Assembly: GCA_963556195.1 (NCBI GenBank)
Contig: OY744533.1
Span: 42,947,937 to 43,011,936, forward strand
DNA: 64,000 bases
From: Sepiola atlantica
Lineage: Eukaryota > Mollusca > Cephalopoda > Sepiida > Sepiolidae
Reading direction: 5' to 3'
Positions 13,310-23,689 of the stretch are shown piece after piece. The position numbers and the translations under genes are program-made. The notes below the pieces were generated by a model, which was not told where the DNA came from, made no database searches, and was given only the letters and a program-made list of their open reading frames with translations. Numbering within the stretch: position 1 is the stretch's first letter; every line of letters begins with the position of its first letter.

Positions 13310-13450
13310 GTTTCGTTCGGATCAACTTCAGAAAAGTTGATCCGAACGAAACCGGTAAAATCTCTCGTTTTTGATGATTTATTTCTGTATTTGATTTGTT
13401 TTTAATTTTGTGTTTTTCACACATCCTGTCTTCATGGCATTTTTTATTGA
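13310..13450 (+). repeat. Hairpin-headed (TA)n-associated repeat, family B
   Basis: 13310-13328 and 13334-13352 form a perfect 19-bp inverted repeat with a 5-nt loop. The right arm contains CGAAACCGGTA, where ACCGGT is palindromic. A diverged copy lies on the minus strand at 40170-40298, also beside a (TA)n array. Both continue with a TTTTTGATGATTTATT-type segment. The layout resembles the hammerhead-bearing elements nearby, but the 5' core box is not conserved here. Confidence 0.5.
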
Positions 13451-13499
13451 ATTCGCTCCAGACAAGGCATGAAGCCACTTGGTGCAAGGAGCTAACAAG

Positions 13500-15014
13500 A
13501 ACAAATATGATTTTCGCAAAGACAGGAGATGCCTTAGCCTTTAAAAGACCAAGGCTATAGGTAGAAGGAAAACAATCAGCAGGAAGAGAGTTCTACAAAT
13601 CTTCGGTTCTTGAAAAGAAACTACAATGACGTACTAAAACAGTGAATTGATGAAGACCACAAGACATAACGAGTCAAACGAGCTGGAAAAAAAGAAGCGG
13701 GATATAGAGCACACAATTCTGAAGAACACATGCCATAATAGTATTTATAGAAAAGATTGAGACTAGCAACAGCACGTCTGTGAGAGAGAGGGTGCAGAGT
13801 AGAAGGGTAGGACCAATCAAATTACACACGTTTCTGCACCTTATCAAGAACCCTCAAATAGGACAGAAATTCATCAGCCCAAATATGACAACAGTACTTC
13901 ATACATGGTCTGATTGCTGATTGTAGATTTGTAATAATAGAGAATAGCCTCAGGTGTAGAAAGTGTTTGAAGCGATAGAGAGAACCGACTTTACGAGAAG
14001 CAGAAAGAGCAATGGATTTAATGTATGAACTCCAAGAAAGATTTGATGAGAGAGAAAGACCAAGAAGTTTCAGAGTCGATTTCTCCTCAAGAGCAGAGCC
14101 ATCCATGAGAATCTTAGGAAGTAAAGGGACACGCCTAAGAGTGAAAGACACGAGCTGAGTCTTTACTGGATTAAATGAAAGAAGCCATTTTGTATCCCAA
14201 TCCACAACTGAACCCAGGTCAACTTTTAGATCACCTGCATATTTCGACTGATCTAGGGGACATGAACGAGAAGCAACACCAGAATAGAGAGTAGTATCAT
14301 CAGCATAGATGTTAATTTTCTTAATAATATTCTCTGGAAGATCATTTATATAGGGAAGAAAACAGTGTTGGGACTAGAATAGAGCTCTAAGGAACACCAA
14401 CATTGATAGGAAACGAGAAAGTTAATCGCAAGTTTAGATCAAAAAGAAAAGATCTAATAATGTCAAGAACCTCACCACCAATACCATAACCCTGAAGTTT
14501 GTATAGGAGACCAGAATGCCACATTCTGTCAAACGTCTTCGAAATGTCAAGCGCAATGGCTCTTCCCTCTCCTGAATAATCCATAAACTGACATATCCGC
14601 TCAGTTACAACAGTTATAAGATCAGCAGTTGAACGAAAACCATGAAAGCCATAATGAACATCACTAAAGAGGCCCAGACTTTCCAGAAAATGAACAAGTT
14701 TGCCGTTGACCAACCTTTCAAAAACTTTGCTAATAACGGAAAGAAGACTAACTGAATGATACTTAGTTGAGTCAGACCGATCGCCACCATTTTTAAGATA
14801 GGGACAGCAGAGGACTCCTTCTAGAAGAAGGGATACAGCGATTTAATAATTTAGAGAGGATAGGAGAAAGTTCAGGGGTACAACGTTTGAGAACAACAAC
14901 AAGGATTGAATTAGGACCGAAAGCCTTAGACTGGTCAAGATAAGAAATGACCCTAGTAACTATCTTTGGAGTAATAATAACAGAATCAAGAGACTGATAT
15001 ATCGTGCATTTTAT

Positions 15015-15018
<4 letters not shown>
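13500..15018 (-). pseudogene. Decayed LINE reverse transcriptase, 5'-truncated
   Basis: This minus-strand non-LTR reverse transcriptase is broken into three frames: 14793-15020, 14387-14713 and 13822-14205. In order it shows LDQSKAFGPN, SVISKVFERLVN (14705-14740), GFRSTADL, ALDISKTFDRMWH (motif A, about 14520-14560), a GVP motif followed by TAG at 14387 where Gln is usual, and YADD at 14296-14307. Next come LLSFNPVKTQ, CMKYCCHIW, LDKVQKRV, then HPLSHRRAVASL and SLPADCFPS beyond further stops. The upstream part is lost at the (TA)n array from 15019. The catalytic YADD survives, but with two frameshifts and several stops the element is dead. It belongs to the APE LINEs; the exact clade is unresolved. 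Confidence 0.9.

Positions 15019-15101
<83 letters not shown>
15019..15101. repeat. (TA)n microsatellite
   Basis: A pure TA run of about 41 units between the LINE and the large inverted repeat. Confidence 0.97.
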
Positions 15102-15102
<1 letters not shown>

Positions 15103-15193
15103 CTTCTTTGTAGAATGGTAGGAAAAATCCCAGCAGAGTGCTCGATTAATTAAGAATTAAAGTTAAAAATTAAAAATTAAGAGCATAATATTT

Positions 15194-15602
15194 ATTTATT
15201 CTGGTACAGAAAAATTAGTACAACATTCGTACCGTCGGTTTCAAGCACGGAAGGTCTTACCCATCCGGCTCTCTTCAGCTTTTGTTGTCATCTGTTTTGG
15301 AAATGTGAGGTCACATGACACTCTTGTTGGGACGCGTTATTTGCTCAGTGTGTTGTGTGTGTTTGTTTAAATTTGAATTTAGTGTAATAAGACCGTTGAG
15401 ATTTAAAACACGAGGGAATTCAAGATTAAAGGGAATAAAAAAAGGGGGGTAAAAAATAAAAAAATATATATGAAAAAATATATATATATAAATAAATATA
15501 AAAAACATATATATATAAAAAACATTTCAATACTAAGAATAAAAGAATAAAAAAAGAGAAAGAGTATAAAAAGGTATAAAAAAGAAGAATAAAAAAGGGG
15601 TT
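15194..15602 (-). repeat. Large inverted repeat, left arm
   Basis: A ~409-bp arm, nearly identical to the reverse complement of 15938-16347. Both arms translate to the same 65-residue frame, so divergence is very low. The outer end is a CTGGTACAG-type sequence. The arm contains a hammerhead-like fold at 15221-15287. The 15103-15190 flank resembles the sequence beside the Penelope pLTR at 55863-55945: both have AATAAATATTA and a TGAGCA/CGAGCA segment on the minus strand. Confidence 0.9.
15221..15287 (-). ncRNA. Hammerhead ribozyme-like fold (left-arm copy)
   Basis: On the minus strand CTGAAGA is at 15272-15278 and GAAA at 15239-15242. Between them stem II pairs AGC and CGGA with TCCG and GCT. 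Stem III pairs around CCGACGG and is followed by T-A at 15231-15230, a GUA-type NUH site. Stem I pairs CAACA (15283-15287) with TGTTG (15221-15225), plus a G-C pair at the core across a 3-nt internal loop. This is the arrangement of a type I hammerhead. Activity is inferred only. Confidence 0.6.
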
Positions 15603-15937
15603 AAAAAAAAATATAGAGAATAAAAATGTAGAGAATAAAAAAGAGAATAAAAAAGAGTGAGAGAGAAAGAAAGAATAAAAATGGCAAGAATAAAAAATAA
15701 AAATAAAAATAAATTAAAAATAAATTTAAAGATTAAAAAATAATAATAATAATAAAGAATAAAATTTAAAAATTAAAAATTAAAAATTAAAAATTAAAAA
15801 TTAAAGATTAAAAACAAAAATAAAGAAAGGGTTTCTCTGAAATTCCCGTGAGCCAAATTATGAATTTGTATCATTAGCCGTTATATTTTTGAAGGTATGC
15901 GTTCTAAAGAACCGTTAGTGTGTAAAAATCTGGATCT
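15603..15937. repeat. A-rich spacer of the inverted repeat
   Basis: Low-complexity AAAAATTAAAA-type sequence up to about 15825, then ~110 bp of ordinary sequence. A similar A-rich block lies at 57715-58060. Confidence 0.8.
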
Positions 15938-16341
15938 AACCCCTTTTTTTATTCTTCTTTTTTATACCTTTTTATACTCTTTCTCTTTTTTTATTCTTTT
16001 ATTCTTAGTATTGAAATGTTTTTTATATATATATGTTTTTTATATTTATTTATATATATATATTTTTTCATATATATTTTTTTATTTTTTACCCCCCTTT
16101 TTTTATTCCCTTTAATCTTGAATTCCCTCGTGTTTTAAATCTCAACGGTCTTATTACACTAAATTCAAATTTAAACAAACACACACAACACACTGAGCAA
16201 ATAACGCGTCCCAACAAGAGTGTCATGTGACCTCACATTTCCAAAACAGATGACAACAGAAGCTGAAGAGAGCCGGATGGGTAAGACCTTCCGTGCTTGA
16301 AACCGACGGTACGAATGTTGTACTAATTTTTCTGTACCAGA

Positions 16342-16347
<6 letters not shown>
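15938..16347 (+). repeat. Large inverted repeat, right arm
   Basis: Mirror copy of 15194-15602, ending CTGTACCAGAATAAAT and passing straight into a (TA)n array. It carries the plus-strand hammerhead-like fold at 16254-16320. AATAAA lies about 20 bp beyond the fold. Confidence 0.9.
16254..16320 (+). ncRNA. Hammerhead ribozyme-like fold
   Basis: CTGAAGA lies at 16263-16269 and GAAA at 16299-16302. Stem II pairs 16270-16277 with 16290-16298 (one bulged T at 16294) and can extend inward through GGT/ACC. Stem III is CCG/CGG (16303-16305 with 16307-16309), closed by A16302-T16310. A16311 fills the H position of a GUA site. Stem I pairs 16254-16258 (CAACA) with 16316-16320 (TGTTG) and G16262 with C16312, across a symmetric 3-nt loop. 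All core elements are in the expected order and spacing. Confidence 0.65.

Positions 16348-16403
<56 letters not shown>
16345..16403. repeat. (TA)n microsatellite
   Basis: TA run starting within the AATAAATATA end of the inverted repeat. Confidence 0.95.
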
Positions 16404-16406
<3 letters not shown>

Positions 16407-16442
16407 AATAGTTCAGTGAAATAGTGAAGCCCCAATATAATC

Positions 16443-16445
<3 letters not shown>

Positions 16446-16523
<78 letters not shown>

Positions 16524-16555
16524 GATAAATAATATATATATATTATTTATCATTT
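16446..16555. repeat. (TA)n array ending in a palindrome
   Basis: TA run 16446-16520, then a perfect 36-bp palindrome (16520-16555) built of AAATGATAAATAAT and its complement. Confidence 0.9.
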
Positions 16556-16830
16556 ATAGCGTAATGCAATACTCTAGCCCCACCTACTGTCTTCTCTTGA
16601 CGGCTTACTCATACGGCCGCTGAATTTGCCATTTAGATATTAATTTACTCTCTTATTTCTACGGCAATTCGTAGGGGACATATCGGTACGCGCTCCGACT
16701 ACTGAGTCAAATATGACTTTCGTATTGAGGTTCGAACCGTGTGACCGGCAGGGATTGTCTCCACGTTTGGCATGACACACATGTGTATATGGGTTAATTT
16801 GAAAATAATATTTATTTCATAAATAATTGT
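16556..16830 (+). mobile_element. SINE-like element, copy 1
   Basis: A ~275-bp sequence also present at 16887-17150 (same orientation) and 58895-59165 (opposite). It contains GGTTCGAACC at 16729-16738, a match to the tRNA-type RNA polymerase III B box. A GGTACGCGCTCC segment about 44 bp upstream is a possible A box. The three copies share GTAATGCAATAC, CTCCGACTACTGAGT, ATATGACTTTCGTATTGAGG and ACACATGTGTATATGGG. A tRNA-derived SINE is the simplest reading; no poly-A end is clear. Confidence 0.6.
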
Positions 16831-16886
16831 TCAAAGCTCTCGCTAGATAGATTACTTTAGAATAAGTTGACAACAGGCAGTTATTT

Positions 16887-17150
16887 ATAGCGTAATGCAA
16901 TACTTTAAACACCGCCTATTGAGTTCTTTTGGCAGCCTGGTAGATTTGGCATTTAGACGTTAATTTACTATCCCATTTCTACGACAATGCGTGGTGGCCA
17001 CAACGGTACGAGCTCCGACTACTGAGTTGAATATGACTTTCGTATTGAGGTTCAAATCGTGTCACCGGGTTGGATTGTCTCCATCCATACTAATGACTGC
17101 AGGTTTGACACGAAACACATGTGTATATGGGTCAATTTGAAAATATCATT
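16887..17150 (+). mobile_element. SINE-like element, copy 2
   Basis: Second copy of the element at 16556-16830, in the same orientation. The B-box-like site is degraded to GGTTCAAATC. It runs directly into a 46-bp palindrome (17148-17193) with a TA centre. Confidence 0.6.
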
Positions 17151-17186
17151 TATAAACAATTATATATATATATATATATAATTGTT

Positions 17187-17258
<72 letters not shown>
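17148..17258. repeat. TA palindrome and (TA)n array
   Basis: Perfect palindrome with ATTTATAAACAAT arms at 17148-17193, then a TA run to 17258. Confidence 0.9.
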
Positions 17259-17263
<5 letters not shown>

Positions 17264-17735
17264 AGAAAAGTAAAATGCTTTAACTTTGACAGAATTCGAA
17301 CGAGACAAGGAGGGCAATACCGTGAAGTGACATAGATACAAGATGAAAAAATCTAGTCCGTCAGAAACCATTGAATACTGCATGAATAAAGTCAACTCTA
17401 CGGATAGGATATTGGGTCACCCAATTCTTATATATAACAACTTAGAAGGATACAAAATGATGACATATTCGTTATTAAGTGTATATGTTCCAAAGATTCG
17501 ACATCAACAAAGTTTATAGTGTACATATGTTTCTGAAACCAGCACATATAAGAAAGAGAATCATCAATTTTTTGCTAATAGTTCAGTCAAATAGTGGAGC
17601 CCTAATAGAATCACAAATGCATGAAAACAGAGTGTTCAACAATATTAAAAATAACTAAGTTTAATTAAACATTTTCAGAATTTTCTTCTGCCTAGCTAGC
17701 TGAAAATAATTAGGATTTAAAGGCAGAAATCAATC
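17259..17735. other. Non-coding
   Basis: No gene or repeat family is recognised. The segment GTTCAGTCAAATAGTGGAGC near 17581 resembles 16411-16430, so a short dispersed repeat is likely. Confidence 0.4.
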
Positions 17736-17736
17736 T

Positions 17737-17739
<3 letters not shown>

Positions 17740-17804
<65 letters not shown>
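17740..17804. repeat. (TA)n microsatellite
   Basis: About 32 TA units. Confidence 0.97.
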
Positions 17805-17805
<1 letters not shown>

Positions 17806-18552
17806 CCACCAACAAGCCTTTGAATATCATCAGCATCAATGAACAAGTTAAATCGTCCAGCAGGTTTGATCGTGCATATAAAAAAAGGAATCGCGTTTTC
17901 CGTTTTGTCTCATTGTATCTATAATCTAGAACTGGAGATAAAACGCCGTGAAATGATATATTCTGAAACTACAGTAATGGTAATATCTGATTCAGGCTTT
18001 GAAGCAGAGTACACAAATGCATCTTCAGGTTAGGGTTAAAGACTATCATAGTTGAATCCAATTAATGCGTTGTAGATCCCACAACTTGAATATTATCCAA
18101 TGTAAATAATGTGAGAACAATAAAGTTAATGGGGTGTTATGAGCTGAATGCAAAAGGACATACGGTTTCTTATTCAATCCCGGGCAATGCCGCGTCTACT
18201 TGCTCCTATTATATAAAAATAATAATACGATGAATGAAATGTTAGAAAGTTTGGTGGAAACTATATAAAAAATTTCTATCCCACCAAAAAATGGACGAAT
18301 TCAGAATCAATTCTTTTCAATTTCTTTACGATTCATTTATGTGAATAAATATATTTCACATGTATTAGATTGAAAACACCATCAGAAAATACAAATTCAG
18401 GATGAAAGAAATCTCACCTGTTGTCGCTTTTGTCTACCATAACTTTTGAAATGTTCAAATGATGTCGCCATATTATTTTGTTGATTCATAACATGATTAA
18501 TACACATTCTCTGCCAAGATCTACGTTTCAAGTTTCCAGATATGTTGAATTA
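17805..18552. other. Non-coding with dispersed-repeat fragment
   Basis: An open frame at 17839-18033 has no motif I know. 18160-18215 contains CCCGGGCAATGCCGCGTCTA, a degraded complement of the ACCCGGCGTTGCC motif found at 22950, 32171 and 51163. Confidence 0.4.
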
Positions 18553-18608
18553 CTAGTCATCCACAGACAGGCTGTTTCGCTGTAGCACAAATCTTCAGTG
18601 TGACTAGA
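18553..18608 (-). ncRNA. Hammerhead ribozyme-like fold
   Basis: On the minus strand CTGAAGA is at 18592-18598 and GAAA at 18575-18578. Stem II is TTGT/ACAG (one T-G wobble) with a 3-nt loop. Stem III is CAG/CTG around one C. The site reads GTC (18568-18566), the commonest hammerhead cleavage triplet. Stem I pairs CACA (18599-18602) with TGTG (18562-18565), and farther out CTAGTC with GACTAG across an internal loop. The first stem II position is a T-C mismatch. It resembles the fold at 48702-48744 in both sequence and plan. Confidence 0.6.
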
Positions 18609-19821
18609 TGCAAGTTCTTCAAATCGGGATCAAAACTTGACCGTCTAGTTGACAGAGATTTTTACCATTCGGCCATCTCGCAGGAGCCATGATTAAGTGA
18701 AATCGGAATGTTTATATAAACACTATCAACAACAAGAGTGCTCCATTCGTCTTTACGAAGAACTTTGCATTATTGCTAATGATATATGGTAATTTAATTT
18801 ACCCAAGAAGGATATGCTGTATAAGCGTGTGTGTACGCGTGTGTACACGTGTTTTGGGGCTAAATATTCTAGTATTGGAGTTTTACTCGAACACATAATG
18901 AGGGCACCTGTCTACTCCTGTTCACAGCCCTGAAACGCATATTATAATATGATAGTTTTCATTTTTATTCTTATATTTTAATTTGTATAATTTTAAAATA
19001 AAATAAAGTTAGCTGCAGGAACACGTCGCGTTTCTCATTCAATCCGGGGGAGGGGGTTCCTGCAAGTTATAATATAAAGTGATACTTTCCAATAACAAAT
19101 TGCAAAGATCCCCAAAATTGGGAATCTTGTGAAGTGAGTTTCATAAAGAGAGGTTGTCGCACTAAAGGAAAAACATGTTAAACCTGAATGACACTGTAAA
19201 CAAGTGTTGAAACTTGTTATTTTTTACATTTTTATTTATTTTTTAATTCTTCATATTTGCTTTCAGGTTTTTCATTGGGCGAAGAAAACGTGATTCTATG
19301 CAGCGAATTATCTAAAAACCTGTTTTTGACCGACATTCACGCCTTCCAAACGTGATGTGGGTTCTTTTTTTCTAAAGACTGATAAATGGTGCGCATTTCC
19401 AATTTTCTTTCCCGCTTAAGAACAAGGGAATCCATTGTCTGCCATTTGCATCTGTAATCGGTAGATTTTAAATTACCATTCCATAGAGAACGTAAAGAAA
19501 ACATCCTTCGCCGGTTTTAGCATTTATGTGCCGTTTTCACTAGGCAATAACAGTAAATCTATTGGCCAGTTGTTCTAATTGGAAAAAAATACGAATTCCG
19601 TACTAAAAAATCTCCATTTTCTCGATTTCTGTGATTCTCTTTAAACGCTTATTTTTAATTAATTCATTTTTCTAATTAGTCACCACTCATCAAGGCCAAA
19701 ATACATTCGAGGATAAGGGCTAATAAGATAAAGAGATTGACAGTTGATTAATGAAGAATATTAGGAAAGGATTTAGCATGATGAATAGAATGAACAAAAT
19801 GTGATGACTTATGAGGATGGT
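18609..19821. other. Non-coding
   Basis: No coding region is recognised. 18890-19080 shows a mosaic resembling 49310-49500, including TATAATTTTAAAAT followed by AAATAAAGT, so it is probably a dispersed repeat. Confidence 0.4.
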
Positions 19822-19953
19822 TTATGACAAGTATTTAGTAACATTGGATTTGAAGACGACCATGTTGTAGCATGCAGGGAAGATGTCTCGTGATAATGTG
19901 TTCCGCAGATAGGAAGTTCTTGGAAATAAACTGTTCATTGAAATTCCATTATA
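19822..19953 (-). pseudogene. LINE reverse transcriptase C-terminal fragment
   Basis: A minus-strand frame of ~43 codons ends in TAA at 19822-19824. It reads NTLSRDIFPACYNMVVFKSN near its end, closely matching the fragment at 10713-10880 (NTISRGYFPTGYNMVVFKSN). It is therefore another 3'-terminal piece of the same LINE family. Nothing recognisable remains upstream. Confidence 0.7.
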
Positions 19954-20589
19954 TGTTAGGCACCCAGGGAATAGGAAGACGAGATTTATTATTTTTATTT
20001 ACTCGACATTAAATTTAAATAAAATCTGCATAATATTCGGAATAATGTCGGAAAATTCCGCCAATATCAGAACTCGGATTGGAAATAAAGGTTTGCTAAA
20101 ATATCCCAAAAGCTTTGATTGGTCAAGGCAAATCACGTGAAGGTGAAGAGAAGGTACTTTGAAATAGTCAGTTAAGTCAGTTGGTTGTAGGTAGTATTAG
20201 TCAGTCGGTGGCCATATACTCCTATCCCCTCTGTCCGTTTCTCCAAGACTATATGGATCAGGAAATAGTAATTAAAAGGCTCTAAGAATATTTAAAACAA
20301 CCCACAAGAAAACCGAAAATGGTTGATTTGTACTGAATAATCGAATATATTAAAAGAGCAGCTTTTAGCCATCAATTCATCCACGTAGTTCAGTCACTGC
20401 GAAGAAGGAAATCATAGATGGTTCACACGTGGGGTCTAGATACCAGATAAAGTCACTAGAAGATCACAAAAATAGATTAGTATCCAATACCCATTTCAAT
20501 CAGTGTTTTGCCACACTTTGGTATGTTCAAGAATTTAGCTTAGGGTTTATAATATTTTTAATCAAAATATTTTTAATCAAAATATGAGT
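19954..20589. other. Non-coding
   Basis: No gene or repeat is recognised with confidence. TTTAATCAAAATA is tandemly duplicated near 20555-20585. Confidence 0.4.
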
Positions 20590-21943
20590 GTTGGACCCGT
20601 AAGACCTCGTAAGGCTATCCATCTAAGAGAAGGAAATCTCTGACAAAAAAACCTTGCTACCAGTTACTTACGCCGTAGCAGTAAGCTGTTGGGGGAGGAT
20701 GGCTTCCTTAGTCCTGATCGACAACCTTCCTAGAGTTGGAATCTCGAACAAAATATCCGGTTTGCAAACCTACAATTGCTTAAGGAGTAAATAGGTTCTA
20801 CCTATCGCCGGCCCTTGCACTCCTTCTTTGTTTATTAGTCAGGCGCAGAGGTAACAGCGCTGGGACACCTCTAAACACTCAGTGCCTAGCCTTGTTTCCT
20901 TACTAGGACAATGAACGCCGTTCTCTTTCTCTCTATTTGGGCAACTTGGGGAAAGTTTTTTCGTTAGTAAGTCTTACATGACCAGTCTGCGTCTCTCTTG
21001 TTTCGACAGGTTGAAGGTACAGGTTAGACAGCTTGTCTGGCTGCTGTTTCCGACTGACAGGACAGGAGCCCAAACTCTTGGGTAGCGCCAAGAACGGCTG
21101 CTCCATCATCAGTTGCATAATACCGTTGGTAGTTTTATGTGCCATGTCGCGCATGGAAAGGGACCCTGCAATTATCTCCGGTGGGCTTTCCCGAGGCCAC
21201 AACCCCCATGGACCAGGTCGTGACTAATGGACTGGTTGTGTGAGCTTATTGGCACCAAACAAGTACCCACCTTGGCCAATCCACTCTATAATCAAATCAA
21301 ACATGCCATTACAAAGAAATAAAATCAAACCTAAACCAGACACCCAAAAAACACTTTCGCCTCCGCCCTTGAGGCTTGCATTCACAAATATCCGGGGACT
21401 TAGAACCAACATCAACGAGGTAGAAACCTTTCTCCTCACAAACTCCCCGGATATCTTAGCTCTAAGTGAAACTAACCTCCAATCCTCAATCTCTTCTCAC
21501 CACTTTGACATGACTGACTACCTCCCACTCTACCGTCCCTCCTTGACAAAGTCCAAAAAAGAGTAGTCAACCTAATAGGTCCCTATGCTCCGATGAGTTG
21601 GCTACTCTGGTGCCCCCTCGACGTAAATTCACTAGACTAACTCGACATTCTACTAAATCTCATTCATTCACTGTGGAGGTCCCCAGATGCCGGAGAGCAT
21701 TCTACTCAAATAGCTTCTTTCCTCGTGCTGCTGGCCTCTGGAACTCTCTCCCTGCCCCCTGTTTCCCTGACAGTACTGATATGCAGAAATTTAAAACTAA
21801 TATAAACAGACATCTCGCTGCTCAGATCCCAATTTAAGCTGAACCACTAATCCTTCTCCCCTTTTCCTTTTTCTCAGTAGCCCCTTACGTTTACAGTGGC
21901 GTCCTGCCTTGTTTGGGGTGAATCATGTAAAAAAAAAAAAAAA
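20590..21943 (+). mobile_element. Internally deleted LINE with poly-A tail
   Basis: A plus-strand non-LTR element. It has a ~650-bp GC-richer leader (20590-21239), the start of ORF2 with the endonuclease N-terminus, a direct jump to the C-terminal end of the polymerase ORF, a ~95-bp 3' untranslated region and a terminal A run at about 21929-21943. The central ~2-3 kb expected for endonuclease plus polymerase is missing. The leader start is approximate. No clear target-site duplication was seen. Confidence 0.8.
21240..21837 (+). pseudogene. LINE ORF2: endonuclease start joined to RT end
   Basis: The first ~100 residues contain FTNIRGL (48-54) and DILALSETNL (71-80), the first two signature boxes of the AP-like endonuclease of LINEs. 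At about 21539 the sequence switches to LLDKVQKRVVNLIGPYAP in another frame, and then after a further shift to TLVPPRRKF, VPRCRRAFYSNSFFPRAAGL and WNSLPAPCFP. It ends at TAA 21835-21837. The second block is the polymerase C-terminus also seen at 13822 and 50460. Everything between is absent, including YADD. This is a deletion copy that cannot retrotranspose itself. Confidence 0.85.
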
Positions 21944-22590
21944 TTGGAAATGATTGTAAGAGTCCGAGCACAATCACTTAACAAAGACAAACTTGCTAAA
22001 CATTTAGACATTTTAGTATTTGTGTGATTAAAATTCCACGGTGCTTTCTACATCAATACGTAAAAATTACTGTTAATAATACTATTTCTTTTAGAAATAA
22101 TAAATATCTGTCAGGGTCAATACTATTTAGAAACTATGACTATATTCTTCTGTCAAAATAATTGTCATTGTCATTCTTTAAATTAATAAAACGAATAAGT
22201 TTTTTCTTTATTTATTTATTTATTTATTTATTTAAAACTGTAGCAATTTAATTATTAAAAAAAAATATTCTCTGTTCTCTTACCGCATTAAATAATTGTC
22301 AGCTAAATATTCTTCGAATCAATAAAACGAACGTCACTTTTCGAGATGTACTTTCTAAAAATTGGACTGTCTTAGTCGAAGGGACGACAAAATTTTATTT
22401 TGGAACAATTCACTTTAAAATGAATAAATTCGGAATTGTTTTCGTTGGCAACATTAAATTAATCAGCAATCACCATCCTTGTTGATTGCATGAGCACATA
22501 AGTGTGTGAAAGGTGATAACGTACGTAGGAACATAATATGTGTAAAGCCTTAGGGATTAACTCAGCTTTAGTATAATAAAAGAAAATATA
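21944..22590. other. Non-coding with (TTTA)n
   Basis: No gene is recognised. About eight TTTA units lie at 22206-22236. Confidence 0.5.
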
Positions 22591-22591
22591 T

Positions 22592-22940
22592 TCTATGTAA
22601 CTAAAACTCAACGTCTGTGTGATGCTTGTGTGTTTTCATATAGAAAGAAAGGTTAGAGAATCTACATGAAATCTAAAATGGTATTCTTATGTCAAATTTA
22701 CCGGCGAAGACAATAGAAGTGTTCCCGAATCCCCAAGTGAATCCCTAAGGGGCTATGAGCGCACAACCCACTTATAACATATAAACATATCCTATTTGTA
22801 TGACATTTAAATCATTTGTATAACATTTTCTGGGAAGACAATGGAAGTATTCCCGAATCTCTGAGTGCTCTCCTAACCTATGGAGGCTGAACCTCCTTTA
22901 AAAATTCAAATATATACTATTTTATGAAATTTATATCATA
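22592..22940 (-). repeat. Dispersed repeat family A, minus copy
   Basis: Shares GAAGACAATGGAAGT, TTCCCGAATCT and a CTATAGAAAGAA-type end with the copy at 52640-53290, and as complements with 37175-37735. It abuts a plus-oriented copy that starts at 22941. There is no coding capacity. The family may be a non-autonomous or RTE/SINE-type element; I cannot assign it further. Confidence 0.5.
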
Positions 22941-23689
22941 CTAGCAGGGCTACCCGGCGTTGCCCGGGGCGATATAAAAAAACAAAGTAGTAGTGTGTAA
23001 CATCTTTATATAAAAACTTCAATCTCTCTTCTTTCTTTAGCCGTCTTTCTTTCCCTGGTCCTCATTATTTCCCTCCCTCCTTCAACCCTCTATTTTCCTT
23101 TTTCCCCATATGATTCTTATCGTTTTAAATGTGTTAAAAACTTATAATAATGTAATTCACGTAAATTCTTTTTACTAAATATGTATTTTATGTAACTGGA
23201 TTTTCTTAAAGAAATATGCTATGTAAACAAACATTTTGGATGAAAGTTATTAATTATTCTTACATTGTATTTTTGATCCCGAAATAAAATTATATTTTAT
23301 ATTTTCAAGACTTTAAAATCGAATTTGAATGCAATGACTTAATCGCTGGCGGCCATGTTGTAATTTCCTATAATTTGCTTTCGTAAAATAGTAGAAATAC
23401 TTTGATTAGCGTTTGTCGCTTATTTAAAAAACAATACCAAAAAACTAAACATTTAGAGGCGCGTCCCTGGCGCTAAGAAACGTTAAATAAAATTAAAAGT
23501 TATTTCAAATTATTAGGTAATTAAAGTAAAATATGACTCAGGATTTTACAATTACTATAAAATATCATGAAAAATAACTGAAAACAGTCCCCTCCGATGA
23601 AATCTGCCCCATGAACCCCTAAAGGGTTAGTTTATAGATTCGGGAATACTCCCATCACCTTACTCTGTGAATTTTACAAATAAATGCAC

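Noticed and set aside
17985..18025. CTGAAGATGCA on the minus strand with a GCA/TGC hairpin
   Set aside because: The second box reads CAAAGC instead of GAAA, and no stem I or cleavage site follows.
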